Notes under the pieces: generated by a model
What the model was told of the DNA's origin: nothing
What the model saw: the letters and a program-made list of their open reading frames with translations, nothing else
Databases searched by the model: none
Shown: positions 17,728 through 26,888 of the stretch, piece after piece
Numbering within the stretch: position 1 is the stretch's first letter
How the letters are laid out: each line of letters opens with the position of its first letter
Assembly: GCF_011193355.1 (NCBI RefSeq)
Contig: NZ_CP049780.1
Location: 5,724,445-5,788,444 of the forward strand
Direction: 5' to 3'
DNA length: 64,000 nt
From: Streptomyces sp. JB150
GTDB lineage: Bacteria; Actinomycetota; Actinomycetes; Streptomycetales; Streptomycetaceae
Translations under genes and position numbers: made by a program

Positions 17728-17741
17728 TGTGATCGATCACA
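17728..17741. promoter_or_regulatory. Perfect 14-bp palindrome TGTGATCGATCACA
   Basis: It lies 75 bp after cutS and 310 bp before the DUF4193 gene. The half-site TGTGA matches Crp/FNR-type sites, but the halves are two bases closer than in the canonical Crp site. A regulatory role is only a guess. Confidence 0.35.
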
Positions 17742-17788
17742 AGGACGATTTTCCGGCCATCTACTCTCCGTGATCTCGCGAAGCCTTG

Positions 17789-17813
17789 GAAAGCCCGGAA
17801 AATCCGGGTTTTC
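17789..17813 (+). terminator. Rho-independent-like hairpin downstream of cutS
   Basis: An 11-bp stem GAAAGCCCGGA with TCCGGGTTTTC (one G-T pair) around an AAA loop, with the T-run forming the 3' arm. It is 135 bp after the cutS stop and would end the cutRS transcript. Confidence 0.65.
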
Positions 17814-18049
17814 TGGCGGCTTGATCACGGGAAGTACACGGTGAGACGCCTTTGAAGTGCAGCATTCGGACCGTGTACGGTCCCGATCGCCGTCCAACCC
17901 GATCACTCGTGAGGGGTCCGGTTGGGTGTCGATTGAGTAACAGACCTTGATGTGAGGCAAAATCTCCGCCTCGGGTCGGGCACAAGTCCGGCCTCTCACG
18001 CGTTACGTGCGCTGGAGACACCGCAGACACCCGGAGGGGGAGAGCGACC

Positions 18050-18346
18050 ATGGCAACCGATTACGACACTCCACGCAAGACCGACGACGACGTCGACTCG
18101 GACAGCCTCGAAGAACTGAAGGCCCGGCGGAACGACAAGTCCGCGTCGTCCGTCGACGTCGACGAGTTCGAGGCCGCAGAAGGCCTCGAGCTGCCCGGCG
18201 CCGACCTCTCGAACGAGGAGCTGGCCGTCCGTGTCCTGCCGAAGCAGCAGGACGAGTTCACCTGCATGAGCTGCTTCCTGGTACACCACCGCAGCCAGCT
18301 GGCCCGCGAGAAGAACGGCCAGCCGATCTGCCGCGACTGCGACTGA
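18050..18346 (+). CDS. DUF4193 zinc-ribbon-like protein
   Basis: A 98-aa acidic protein (MATDYDTPRKTDDDVD...) with a C-terminal four-cysteine motif, CMSC near residues 75-78 and CRDC at 94-97, likely binding one zinc. It belongs to DUF4193, conserved throughout actinobacteria with unknown role. The ATG at 18050 has a strong GGAGGGGGAG RBS. The next gene begins 13 bp after the stop and is probably co-transcribed. Confidence 0.85.
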   Translation: MATDYDTPRKTDDDVDSDSLEELKARRNDKSASSVDVDEFEAAEGLELPGADLSNEELAVRVLPKQQDEFTCMSCFLVHHRSQLAREKNGQPICRDCD

Positions 18347-18359
18347 GGAGGGGTCGGCC

Positions 18360-19316
18360 GTGACTGGCTCGACCCCACCCTGGAAGCGCCGCTTCCCCCG
18401 GGGAGCGGACCCGGGGCCGTCCGACGGCCCCCACGGCGCGCGTGACGACGAGCGAGGCTCACCCTCGACGGGACCGGTCCCCACGGGGTCGGCCTCGCTC
18501 GAACCGGCCGGCGACCGGGACGCCTTCCCGGTGCCGGCACAGAGCCCCACGCCCGTCGCCAGGCGCCGCCTGGCGACGTTCCGGGCCAAGGCCGGGGAGC
18601 TGGCCCGAGAGGGTGCTCGCAAGGGCGGCGAGCGTGCCCGCGCGGGTCTCGGGTATCTCGCCGACCGGCTCATCGAGATGGCGCCGCGGATCCCCGTGCG
18701 GGACCTCGCGACGCTGCGCAGACAGTTCCCGGGCCTCGGGCCCGAGCAGCTCGCCGACAAGCTCGTGGCGGGCGCCTCGAAGGCTTCCGCGACCGTCGGA
18801 GCGGGCGTCGGCGCCGCCGCGATGCTGCCGGTGCCGCCGGCGATGCCGACCGAACTGGCCGCCGAGATCACCGGCGTCGCGGCGATCGAGCTGAAGCTCA
18901 TCGCCGAGCTGCACGAGGTGTACGGCGTGCGCCCGCCCGGCAACCTCAAGGAGCGCAGCAGTGCCTATCTGAGGTCCTGGACCGACGAGCGCGGGATCGA
19001 TCCAAGCAAGCCGGCCACGCTCAACGCCGCGTTCGGCAGCCCGATGAAGAAACAGCTGCGCCAGCAGATCATGAAGCGCATGGTCCGCAACCTGCCGAAC
19101 CTGATGCCGTTCATGGTGGGCGCGGCGGTCGGCGCGGTCATGAACCGGCGCGACACCCGCAACCTCGCCGCGCGGATCCGGGACGACCTGCGCAAGGTGC
19201 AGGTCCCGTGGGACGCGCTGTCCGAACTGCCGCCGCTGGAACAGCCGGCCCATCCGCTGCCGGTGGGCGACGACCCCCGCAAGCCGGACGACGACCCGGG
19301 AGAACCCGGCCGCTGA
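18360..19316 (+). CDS. Conserved hypothetical protein with Ala/Gly-rich hydrophobic core
   Basis: A 318-aa protein. The first 75 residues are Pro/Gly/Ser-rich and probably disordered. A basic helical stretch follows (about 75-100), then a hydrophobic Ala/Gly segment (ATVGAGVGAAAMLPVPPAMP, near 140-160) and a second one (PFMVGAAVGAVMN) near 260. The ends are acidic and proline-rich. I do not recognise a family; peripheral membrane association is possible. The GTG at 18360 follows GAGGAGGGG, 13 bp after the DUF4193 gene. Confidence 0.7.
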   Translation: MTGSTPPWKRRFPRGADPGPSDGPHGARDDERGSPSTGPVPTGSASLEPAGDRDAFPVPAQSPTPVARRRLATFRAKAGELAREGARKGGERARAGLGYLADRLIEMAPRIPVRDLATLRRQFPGLGPEQLADKLVAGASKASATVGAGVGAAAMLPVPPAMPTELAAEITGVAAIELKLIAELHEVYGVRPPGNLKERSSAYLRSWTDERGIDPSKPATLNAAFGSPMKKQLRQQIMKRMVRNLPNLMPFMVGAAVGAVMNRRDTRNLAARIRDDLRKVQVPWDALSELPPLEQPAHPLPVGDDPRKPDDDPGEPGR

Positions 19317-19341
19317 CGGCCGGGCCCGGGCGTGAACCGTT

Positions 19342-19430
19342 CCCCGCGCGGCGGCGTGCGCTCGTGCCCGACCGGCTCCCCCGCGCGGCGGCGTGCGCTC
19401 GTGCCCGGCCGGCTCCCCCGCGCGGCGGCG
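19342..19430. repeat. 37-bp tandem repeat, about 2.4 copies
   Basis: A 37-bp unit containing CCCGCGCGGCGGCGTGCGCT runs from 19342, repeats with one difference from 19379, and starts a third partial copy near 19416. It sits between two convergent genes. No protein uses it. Confidence 0.85.
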
Positions 19431-19438
19431 CGCGCCCG

Positions 19439-19906
19439 TCAGGAGGCCGCGGCCGTCCGGGCCGCGGCGATGGCCGCCGCCAGCCGCTCCGGCTCTCGCG
19501 TGGACAGGTACAGATACGGCGTCGGGTCCTCGGGGTCGGTGACCTCCACCCGCAGCGCCGTCGGGATGTAGGCCCGCAGCAGCAGGAAGGCGCGGGTGTC
19601 GGCCTTGTACGTGCGCCAGGCCCGGGCCTCCTCCGGGTCCAGCACGTGCGCCTCGCCCAGCGCGGTCACCGGGATCTTCGCCTCCCCCGCGACCAGCAGA
19701 CCGTTCACCACGCGGATGCGCAGCGAGCCGTAGCTGCTGGCCGCGACCGCCGCGACCGCCGTGCCGCCGACCAGGCCGCCCAGCATCGGCAGGGTGCCGA
19801 ACGGCAGGACGATCAGGGCCATCGAGAGCCCCACGAGGAAGCTGATCAGCCACCACGAGCGGGGGGCGGTGAGGCGTTCGTCGTACGAGGTGGCGGAGAG
19901 CTGCAT
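19439..19906 (-). CDS. DUF3093 membrane protein
   Basis: A 155-aa protein starting MQLSATSYDERLTAPRSWW, with two adjacent transmembrane helices (about 20-65) and a C-terminal beta-rich domain (about 70-150, IRVVNGLLVAGEAKIPV). This matches the actinobacterial DUF3093 family, whose function is unknown. The ATG at 19906 precedes the conserved segment; the upstream in-frame extension has no RBS. It is divergent from the thioesterase gene, with about 60 bp between starts. Confidence 0.82.
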   Translation of the reverse strand: MQLSATSYDERLTAPRSWWLISFLVGLSMALIVLPFGTLPMLGGLVGGTAVAAVAASSYGSLRIRVVNGLLVAGEAKIPVTALGEAHVLDPEEARAWRTYKADTRAFLLLRAYIPTALRVEVTDPEDPTPYLYLSTREPERLAAAIAAARTAAAS

Positions 19907-19964
19907 GGAACCAAGCTTGGCACGGTGTCGGCGGGGGGCCGACGCGCGGGTAAGGTCTGCGGCT

Positions 19965-20549
19965 GTGAGTGGTACATCCGCGGCTCTCCAGCCTCCTCTC
20001 GACGCCGTCAAGCCGGTGCGGCACCCCGACGCCCCCGCGCCCGGGGAGCTTCTCGGCGCGCACTACGGCCGGTGTTTCGGCTGCGGCGGTGAGCAGCCGC
20101 ACGGACTGCGTCTTCAGGCGCGGGCCGGCGAAGGCGTGTCGATCACCGCCGAGTTCACGGTCCGCCCCGAGCACCAGGGCGCCCCCGGCCTCGCCCACGG
20201 CGGGATCCTGGCGACCGCGCTGGACGAGACGCTGGGCTCGCTGAACTGGCTGCTGCGCACCATCGCCGTCACCGGCCGGCTGGAGACCGACTTCGTACGG
20301 CCCGTGCCGGTCGGCACCACCCTCCACCTGGAGGCGGAGGTGACCGCGGTGGCCGGGCGCAAGATCTACTGCACCGCCACCGGACGCGTCGGCGGTCCCG
20401 ACGGGCCGGTCGCCGTCCGCGCCGACGCCCTCTTCATCGAGGTCAAGGTCGAGCACTTCGTCAACCACGGCCGCGAGGAAGAGATCCAGGCCGCCATGAA
20501 CGACCCGGACCAGATCCGCCGGGCCCGCGCCTTCGAGGTGAACCCGTGA
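19965..20549 (+). CDS. PaaI-type hotdog-fold thioesterase
   Basis: A 194-aa single hotdog-domain protein. The motif GLAHGGILATALDETLG near residue 75 is typical of PaaI-family acyl-CoA thioesterases, with the catalytic Asp/Glu in the following helix. A CFGCGG cysteine motif precedes it, as in many actinobacterial members. The substrate is unknown. The GTG at 19965 lies 9 nt after a TAAGGT -10-like element and lacks an RBS, so the transcript may be leaderless. It overlaps dut by 4 bp (GTGA). Confidence 0.85.
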   Translation: MSGTSAALQPPLDAVKPVRHPDAPAPGELLGAHYGRCFGCGGEQPHGLRLQARAGEGVSITAEFTVRPEHQGAPGLAHGGILATALDETLGSLNWLLRTIAVTGRLETDFVRPVPVGTTLHLEAEVTAVAGRKIYCTATGRVGGPDGPVAVRADALFIEVKVEHFVNHGREEEIQAAMNDPDQIRRARAFEVNP

Positions 20550-21097
20550 GCCGCGCACCGCTGAACGTCCTGATCCGCCGCGTCGACCCCGACGTACCGC
20601 TGCCGGCGTACGCGCGGCCGGGGGACGCCGGAGCGGATCTGCGCACCACCGAGCCGTGCGAGCTGGCGCCCGGCGAGCGGGCCGTACTGCCCACCGGGGT
20701 GTCCATCGCGCTCCCGGAGGGGTACGCGGCCTTCGTGCACCCCCGTTCCGGGCTGGCCGCGCGGTGCGGTGTCGCCCTCGTGAATGCCCCGGGGACGGTT
20801 GATGCCGGGTACCGTGGGGAGATCAAGGTGATCGTGGTGAATCTCGACCCGCGCGAGTCCGTGCGGTTCGAGCGCTTCGACCGGATTGCCCAACTGGTCG
20901 TCCAGCAGGTCGAGAAGGTCCGCTTCCAGGAGGTCGCGGAGCTTCCCGCATCCGCGCGGGCCGAGGGGGGCTTCGGTTCCACCGGCGGCCATGCCGCGGT
21001 GGACGGCGGAAGCGGCACAAGCGGTCAGGCCGCCCTGGGCGGCACGACGGGTGGGAATCGATACGCTTCGGTCGTATCCGACCGGGAAGGACAGTGA
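20546..21097 (+). CDS. dut: dUTP diphosphatase
   Basis: A 183-aa trimeric-type dUTPase that hydrolyses dUTP to dUMP and PPi, keeping uracil out of DNA. The five motifs are visible: PGDAGADLR, PRSGLAARCGV, NAPGTVDAGYRGE, RFDRIAQLVV and the C-terminal RAEGGFGSTG, which closes over the active site. A glycine-rich tail extends about 40 residues beyond the usual end. It is coupled to the thioesterase gene by a GTGA overlap; the DUF3710 gene starts 1 bp after its stop. Confidence 0.96.
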   Translation: MSRAPLNVLIRRVDPDVPLPAYARPGDAGADLRTTEPCELAPGERAVLPTGVSIALPEGYAAFVHPRSGLAARCGVALVNAPGTVDAGYRGEIKVIVVNLDPRESVRFERFDRIAQLVVQQVEKVRFQEVAELPASARAEGGFGSTGGHAAVDGGSGTSGQAALGGTTGGNRYASVVSDREGQ

Positions 21098-21098
21098 C

Positions 21099-21860
21099 GT
21101 GTTCGGACGTCGCAAGAAGAAGGGTGCCGCCGAGGACGCGGCCGGCGAGGCCGAGCAGGTCGTCGACAGCGTCGACACTGAGGCGGACGAGGGCACGCGG
21201 GAGCGGGTGCGGCTGGAGCCGGGACCCCGGCCCGACGGCCCCTGGGACAGCAGTGAGGTCCGCGATCCGGCCGAGGGCCGGGTGGACCTGGGCGGACTGT
21301 TCGTGCCGGGCGTCGACGGCATGGAGCTGCGGGTCGAGGTCGCGGGCGACGCGATCGTCGCGGCGACCGTCGTCCTGCGGGACAGCGCCATCCAGCTGCA
21401 GGCCTTCGCGGCCCCCAAGCGTGAGGGCATCTGGGGCGAGGTCCGCGAGGAGATCGCGGCCGGCATCACCCAGCAGGGCGGCATCGTCGACGAGGTCGAG
21501 GGTCCGCTGGGCTGGGAGCTGCGCGCCCAGGTGCCGGTGCAGCTGCCGGACGGCACCGGCGGCTACCAGGTGGTGCGGTTCGTCGGCGTGGACGGCCCCC
21601 GCTGGTTCCTGCGCGGCGTGATCTCCGGGCAGGGCGCGGTGCAGCCGCAGGCCGCCGGGCTGCTGGAGCAGATCTTCCGGGACACGGTCGTGGTGCGCGG
21701 CGAGGGCCCGATGGCGCCCCGCGACCCGATCGTCCTCAAGCTGCCCAACGACGCGCAGATGGTCCCCGAGGGCGTCCAGCAGGACGAACAGGCCGGCTCC
21801 CGCTTCTCCGGCGGCATGGGCCAGCTTCAGCGCGGCCCGGAAATCACCGAGGTCCGCTGA
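21099..21860 (+). CDS. DUF3710 protein
   Basis: A 253-aa acidic protein starting MFGRRKKKGAAEDAAGEAEQ, with a highly charged N-terminus and a beta-rich core from about residue 70. It matches DUF3710, an actinobacterial family that co-occurs with dut; its function is not known to me. The GTG at 21099 has GGAAGG upstream and lies 1 bp after dut, so it is the third gene of the thioesterase-dut unit. A terminator follows at 21881. Confidence 0.83.
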   Translation: MFGRRKKKGAAEDAAGEAEQVVDSVDTEADEGTRERVRLEPGPRPDGPWDSSEVRDPAEGRVDLGGLFVPGVDGMELRVEVAGDAIVAATVVLRDSAIQLQAFAAPKREGIWGEVREEIAAGITQQGGIVDEVEGPLGWELRAQVPVQLPDGTGGYQVVRFVGVDGPRWFLRGVISGQGAVQPQAAGLLEQIFRDTVVVRGEGPMAPRDPIVLKLPNDAQMVPEGVQQDEQAGSRFSGGMGQLQRGPEITEVR

Positions 21861-21880
21861 CACACAGCCACACACAAGCC

Positions 21881-21911
21881 AAGGGCCGCATTCCACAGGG
21901 ATACGGCCCTT
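21881..21911 (+). terminator. Hairpin ending the thioesterase-dut-DUF3710 operon
   Basis: An 8-bp stem AAGGGCCG (21881-21888) with CGGCCCTT (21904-21911) and a 15-nt loop, 20 bp after the DUF3710 stop codon. Confidence 0.75.
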
Positions 21912-22345
21912 CGCCATGTGGGGCGCCGTCGTGCCGTGGGCGGGGGGCCTTCGCCGTGCGTGGGGGCGGCTTCGGTCGTACGCGAACCGCCTTCGCCGTG
22001 CCCGCACGGCCTTCATCACTCCTGCGGGCGGCTTCCGCCGTACCGGGGGCGCCCTTCGTCGGTGGCCGCCGACTGCCCCGCCATGCATGGAGCGGCCCCC
22101 CGCCGTGACCTGGAACGACCCTCGCCGGGCCCGCCGGTGGCCCCCGCCATGCCGCGGCCCCGGCGATGCGCGCCGGTGGCCCCCGCCCTGCCCCCTCCAC
22201 CCGCCCCCACCAAGCCCAGCGCCGCGTCCCGCGTCAGGGTTGTGTCAAAGAGCGGGCGGACGGTCGTACCCCGGCCGCTTCGGCGGGATTGTTGGCCGTA
22301 AGGTCGACGCTGCGTAGGCGCAAGTGACCGGAAGACAATGAGGCC
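21912..22345. other. Intergenic region with degenerate GGCNTTCGCCGT repeats
   Basis: About 430 bp upstream of the kdpD-like gene. Variants of GCCTTCGCCGTGC recur every 25-45 bp from 21910 to 22070, in the manner of a decayed tandem array. The last 100 bp are AT-richer and should hold the promoter of the kinase gene. No credible gene is seen. Confidence 0.5.
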
Positions 22346-24885
22346 ATGGCACGCGGCAGGCTGCGGATTCATCTCGGTGCGGCACCGGGCGTCGGGAAGA
22401 CGTACGCGATGCTGGCCGAGGCGCACCGCCGGGTGGAGCGGGGCACGGACTGCGTGGTGGCCGTCGTCGAGCATCACGGGCGGCCGCGCACCGAGGCCCT
22501 GCTGCACGGCCTGGAGCAGGTCCCGCGCCGGTCGCTGGAGCACCGCGGCGCGGTCTTCACCGAGATGGACGTGGACGCGGTGCTGGCCCGCCGCCCGCGG
22601 GTGGCCCTGGTGGACGAGCTGGCGCACACCAACGTGCCCGGCTCGCGCAACGCCAAGCGGTGGCAGGACGTCGAGGAACTGCTGACGGCGGGGATCGACG
22701 TGATCTCCACCGTCAACATCCAGCACCTGGAGTCATTGGGCGACGTCGTCGAGTCGATCACCGGCGTACGGCAGCGCGAGACCGTGCCCGACGAGGTGGT
22801 GCGCAGGGCCGACCAGATCGAGCTGGTCGACATGTCGCCCGAGGCGCTGCGCCGGCGGATGGCGCACGGGAACATCTACCAGCCGGACAAGGTCGACGCG
22901 GCCCTGTCGAACTACTTCCGCCCCGGCAACCTCACCGCCCTGCGCGAGCTGGCCCTGCTGTGGGTCGCGGACCGCGTGGACGAGCATCTGCAGCGGTACC
23001 GCAGCGAGCACCGGGTGTCGGCGATCTGGGGCTCGCGGGAGCGGATCGTCGTCGGGCTGACCGGCGGCCCGGAGGGGCGGACGCTGATCCGGCGGGCGGC
23101 CCGGCTCGCGGAGAAGGGCGCCGGCGGAGAGGTGCTGGCCGTCTACATAGCGCGCAGGGACGGGCTCACCTCCGCCTCGCCGAAGGAGCTGGCGCTGCAG
23201 CGCACCCTGGTCGAGGACCTCGGCGGAACGTTCCACCACGTGGTCGGCGACGACATACCGGCGGCGCTGCTCGACTTCGCGCGCGGCGTGAACGCCACCC
23301 AGATCGTGCTGGGATCCTCGCGCCGCAAACGCTGGCAGTACGTCCTCGGGCCCGGCGTGGGCGCGACGGTCGCCCGGGACTCCGGACCCGACCTCGACGT
23401 GCACATCGTCACCCACGAGGAGGTCGCGAAGGGACGCGGGCTGCCGGTGCCGCGCGGGGCACGGCTCGGGCGGGCCCGCATCGTCTGGGGCTGGCTGGTC
23501 GGGCTGCTCGGCCCCGCTCTGCTCGCCCTGCTCTCAGCGGCTTCCAGCTCGGCCTCGCCAACGACATGCTGCTGTTCCTCGCGGCGACGGTGGCGGCGGC
23601 CCTGCTCGGCGGGCTGTACCCGGCGCTCGCCTCGGCGGCCTTCGGCTCCTTCCTGCTGAACTACTTCTACGCACCCCCGCTGCACCGGCTGACCATCGCG
23701 GACCCGAAGAACATCGTCGCCCTGGTGATCTTCGTGGGGGTCGCGGTGTCGGTGGCCTCCGTGGTGGACCTCGCGGCCCGCCGCACCCACCAGGCGGCCC
23801 GGCTGCGCGCCGAGTCCGAGATCCTGTCCTTCCTCGCGGGCAACGTGCTGCGCGGCGAGACCAGCCTGGAGGCGCTGCTGGAACGGGTCCGGGAGACCTT
23901 CGGCATGGAAGCGGCCGCCCTCCTCGAACGCCGGAGCGACGTCGACCCGTGGACGTGCGTCGGCCGGGTCGGCGCCGGCGGCCCCGTCGACCGGCCCGAG
24001 GACGCCGATGTGGACATGCCGGTCGGCGACCACATGGCGCTCGCGCTGACCGGCCGGGTGCTGCCCGCCGAGGACCGCCGGGTGCTGGCCGCGTTCGCCG
24101 CGCAGGCCGCCGTCGTCCTGGACCGCCGGCGTCTGCGCGAGGAGGCCGACCAGGCCCGTGCGCTCGCCGAGGGCAACCGCATCCGCACCGCCCTGCTCGC
24201 CGCCGTCAGCCACGATCTGCGCACCCCGCTCGCCGGCATCAAGGCGGCCGTGTCCTCCCTCCGGTCCGACGACGTCGAGTGGTCCGACGATGACCGCGCG
24301 GAGCTGCTGGAGGGCATCGAGGACGGCGCGGACCGGCTCGACCACCTGGTCGGCAACCTGCTGGACATGTCCCGCCTCCAGACCGGCACGGTCACCCCGA
24401 TCATCCGCGAGACCGACCTCGACGAGGTGGTCCCGATGGCGCTGGGCGGGGTCCCCGGGGGCAGCGTGGACCTGGACATCCCGGAGACGCTGCCGATCGT
24501 CGCCGTGGACGCCGGGCTGCTGGAGCGGTCGGTGGCCAACCTGGTCGAGAACGCCGTGAAGTACAGCCCCGCGGGGACACCCGTGCTGGTCTCGGCGAGC
24601 GCCCTCGCCGACCGCGTCGAACTGCGCGTCGTCGACCGCGGGCCCGGCGTGCCCGACGAGGCCAAGGAGCGCATCTTCGCCCCGTTCCAGCGTCACGGCG
24701 ACGCCCCGCGCGGGGCCGGGGTCGGGCTCGGTCTCGCGGTCGCCCGCGGCTTCGCCGAGGCCATGGGCGGCACGCTGCACGCCGAGGACACCCCCGGCGG
24801 CGGCCTCACCATGGTCCTCGGCCTGCGCGCGGCGGGCGCCCGCGCGGATTCCCCCGCAGAACCGGAAAGGCAGGTCTCATGGTGA
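22346..24885 (+). pseudogene. kdpD: KdpD-type sensor histidine kinase with an apparent frameshift
   Basis: An osmo/K+-sensing kinase split between two frames. The first (22346 to about 23535) encodes the KdpD N-domain with Walker A GAAPGVGKTYAML, the AHTNVPGSRN motif and the universal-stress-like domain. The second (about 23533-24885) begins inside the membrane region (GLANDMLLFLAATVAA), then GAF-like, H-box AAVSHDLRTPLAGI and HATPase with GVGLGLAVARG. Joining them needs a -1 shift near 23531-23536 (CTGCTCTCAGC), giving a continuous family-like sequence. The first frame alone would stop at 23657-23659 after a junk tail. Either a real one-base deletion or a sequence error. kdpE follows. Confidence 0.85.
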
Positions 24886-25595
24886 GCCCAGCGCGGGCGG
24901 CACCCCGTACGACAGCCACGCGCGTGCTCGTGGTCGACGACGAACCGCAGATCGTGCGCGCGCTGGTGATCAACCTGAGGGCGCGCACGTACGAGGTCGA
25001 CGCGGCGCACGACGGCGCCACCGCCCTGGAACTCGCCGCCGCCCGCCATCCGGACGTCGTCCTGCTGGACCTGGGACTGCCCGACATGGACGGCGTCGAG
25101 GTGATCAGGGGGCTGCGCGGCTGGACTCGGGTGCCGGTCATCGTGCTCTCCGCGCGGCACTCCTCCGACGAGAAGGTGGAGGCCCTGGACGCGGGCGCCG
25201 ACGACTACGTCACCAAGCCGTTCGGCATGGACGAGCTGCTGGCCCGGCTGCGGGCCGCCGTCCGCCGCGCGGAGCCCGTCGGCGGTGACGGCGACGTCAT
25301 GGTGGAGACCGGGACCTTCACCGTCGACCTGGCCGCCAAGAAGGTCCGCCGCGACGGCAGGGACGTACGGCTCACCCCCACCGAATGGCATCTGCTGGAG
25401 GTGCTGGTGCGCAACGGCGGGCGGCTGGTCGGCCAGAAGCAGCTGCTGCAGGAGGTGTGGGGGCCGTCGTACGGGACGGAGACCAACTATCTGCGCGTGT
25501 ACATGGCGCAGCTGCGGCGGAAGCTGGAGGCGGACCCGTCCCACCCGAAGCACTTCGTGACCGAGCCCGGAATGGGATACCGGTTCGAGAAGTGA
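24879..25595 (+). CDS. kdpE: KdpE-type response regulator
   Basis: A 238-aa OmpR-family regulator. The receiver has the acidic pair VVDDE, phosphoacceptor D64 in VVLLDLGLPDMDG and the lysine in YVTKPFGMDEL; a winged helix follows, ending EPGMGYRFEK. In KdpDE systems it activates the kdpFABC K+-uptake operon, which is not in this window. The ATG at 24879 overlaps the end of the kinase gene by 7 bp, so the pair is coupled. If the kinase gene is truly broken, this regulator has lost its cognate input. Confidence 0.92.
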   Translation: MVSPARAAPRTTATRVLVVDDEPQIVRALVINLRARTYEVDAAHDGATALELAAARHPDVVLLDLGLPDMDGVEVIRGLRGWTRVPVIVLSARHSSDEKVEALDAGADDYVTKPFGMDELLARLRAAVRRAEPVGGDGDVMVETGTFTVDLAAKKVRRDGRDVRLTPTEWHLLEVLVRNGGRLVGQKQLLQEVWGPSYGTETNYLRVYMAQLRRKLEADPSHPKHFVTEPGMGYRFEK

Positions 25596-25639
25596 GCAGG
25601 GGCTACGAGCGTGTCGGTGGGCCCCGGTACGCTTCAAGC

Positions 25640-26038
25640 ATGAGTGCTGTTCCTCGTTCCGAAAAGCCGGTGGGCCGGTTCCGGCGCATGCTCGACCGGC
25701 TCTCCTCGTCGCAGGAGGACCTGGAGTCCGAGGAGCTGCGAGAGGACGCCGCCACCGCCGGCTGCACCCGGATCGGCGACTGTCACGACCGGCAGATCGT
25801 CACCGTTACTGGTACCTTGCGCACGGTCACCCTGCGCCCGCGCGCGGGAGTCCCGGCCCTGGAGGCCGAACTGTTCGACGGCTCCGCCGCGCTGGACGTG
25901 GTGTGGCTGGGCAGGCGGTCCATCACGGGCATAGAACCGGGGCGCAAACTGATCGCGTCGGGCCGGGTCTCGATGAGCCGGGGCCGACGGGTGCTGTTCA
26001 ACCCGAAGTACGAACTGAGACCCCTCGGACGGGAGTAG
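25640..26038 (+). CDS. OB-fold nucleic-acid-binding protein
   Basis: A 132-aa protein. A charged N-terminal helix (residues 10-40) precedes an OB-fold core (about 50-132, IVTVTGTLRTVTLRP... ALDVVWLGRRSI... GRVLFNPKYELRPLG), the shape of tRNA-anticodon-type single-strand binders. It is a conserved actinobacterial protein of unknown partner. The ATG at 25640 follows kdpE by 44 bp. Its stop is 3 bp before the DUF3159 gene, which implies an operon. Confidence 0.85.
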   Translation: MSAVPRSEKPVGRFRRMLDRLSSSQEDLESEELREDAATAGCTRIGDCHDRQIVTVTGTLRTVTLRPRAGVPALEAELFDGSAALDVVWLGRRSITGIEPGRKLIASGRVSMSRGRRVLFNPKYELRPLGRE

Positions 26039-26041
26039 CCG

Positions 26042-26782
26042 GTGACGTCGCTCGACAAGCCGACCCAGAACGCGCCAGACGCCCCCCAGGATGCGAAGGC
26101 GGTGACGGAGGCCGCGCTCTTCGAGGCGTTCGGCGGTGTGCGCGGCACGGTCGAGACGGTGCTGCCGGGACTGCTCTTCGTCACGATCTACACCATCAAC
26201 AAGAACCTCAACCTGTCGGCGATCGCCGCGCTGGGCGTGGCCCTGCTGCTGGTCGCGGTGCGCCTCGTCATGCGGGACACCGTGAAGCACGCCTTCAGCG
26301 GTGTCTTCGGCGTGGCCTTCGGTGTCGCCTTCGCGATGATGACCGGCGAGGCCAGGGACTTCTACCTGCCCGGCATGCTCTACACGCTGGGCCTCGCGCT
26401 GGCGTACATCATCACGGCGATCGCCGGGGTGCCGCTGATCGGTCTGATCCTCGGGCCGGTGTTCAAGGAGAACCTCTCCTGGCGCACCCGCAACCCCGGG
26501 CGCAAGAAGGCGTACACCAAGGCCAGCTGGGCGTGGGGCCTGATCCTGCTCGCCAAGTGCGCGATCCTGTTCCCGCTGTACTGGTGGGCCGACGTCACCC
26601 AGCTCGGCTGGGTGCTGGTCGCGCTGAAGATCCCGCCCTTCCTGCTGGCCGTCTGGCTGACCTGGGTCTTCCTCGCGAAGGCCCCGCCGCCCATCGACGT
26701 CTTCGCCGAGATGGAGGCCGAGGAGGCCGCTGCCGAGGAGCGGAAGCGGGAGGCGGCCCGGAGGCAGGCACCGGGGGAGTAG
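26042..26782 (+). CDS. DUF3159 membrane protein
   Basis: A 246-aa integral membrane protein with about five or six hydrophobic helices between residues 40 and 225, and a Lys/Glu-rich cytoplasmic tail (EMEAEEAAAEERKREAARR). It matches the actinobacterial DUF3159 family; function unknown. The GTG at 26042 lies 3 bp after the OB-fold gene, with GGGAG overlapping that gene's stop. A perfect palindromic terminator at 26836-26867 follows. Confidence 0.85.
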   Translation: MTSLDKPTQNAPDAPQDAKAVTEAALFEAFGGVRGTVETVLPGLLFVTIYTINKNLNLSAIAALGVALLLVAVRLVMRDTVKHAFSGVFGVAFGVAFAMMTGEARDFYLPGMLYTLGLALAYIITAIAGVPLIGLILGPVFKENLSWRTRNPGRKKAYTKASWAWGLILLAKCAILFPLYWWADVTQLGWVLVALKIPPFLLAVWLTWVFLAKAPPPIDVFAEMEAEEAAAEERKREAARRQAPGE

Positions 26783-26835
26783 CAGGCACGCGCCGCCGGC
26801 AAGGACGTACGTCGCCGGCCGGCACGTCACGGCGC

Positions 26836-26867
26836 GAGGGGCGCCCGGAGATCTCCGGGCGCCCCTC
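26836..26867. terminator. Perfect bidirectional terminator
   Basis: A 15-bp perfect stem (26836-26850 with 26853-26867, GAGGGGCGCCCGGAG and its complement) between the convergent DUF3159 and trkA genes. Confidence 0.9.
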
Positions 26868-26888
26868 TCGCCGTCACCTCTGTGCCGC

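Larger units (their letters stand above)
17654..18049. other. Intergenic region between cutS and the DUF4193 gene
   Basis: About 395 bp, AT-richer than its flanks. It contains a 14-bp palindrome (17728-17741), a terminator-like hairpin (17789-17813) and a GACCGT-GT-ACGGTC inverted repeat near 17870. It must carry the promoter of the DUF4193 gene. No open frame here is convincing. Confidence 0.6.

Noticed and set aside
17728..17741. Palindrome considered as a canonical Crp site
   Set aside because: The TGTGA halves are separated by 4 bp rather than the usual 6 bp.
23525..23540. kdpD frame change considered as programmed -1 frameshifting
   Set aside because: CTGCTCTCA is not a slippery X-XXY-YYZ heptamer and no stimulating stem-loop is evident; mutation or sequence error is simpler.
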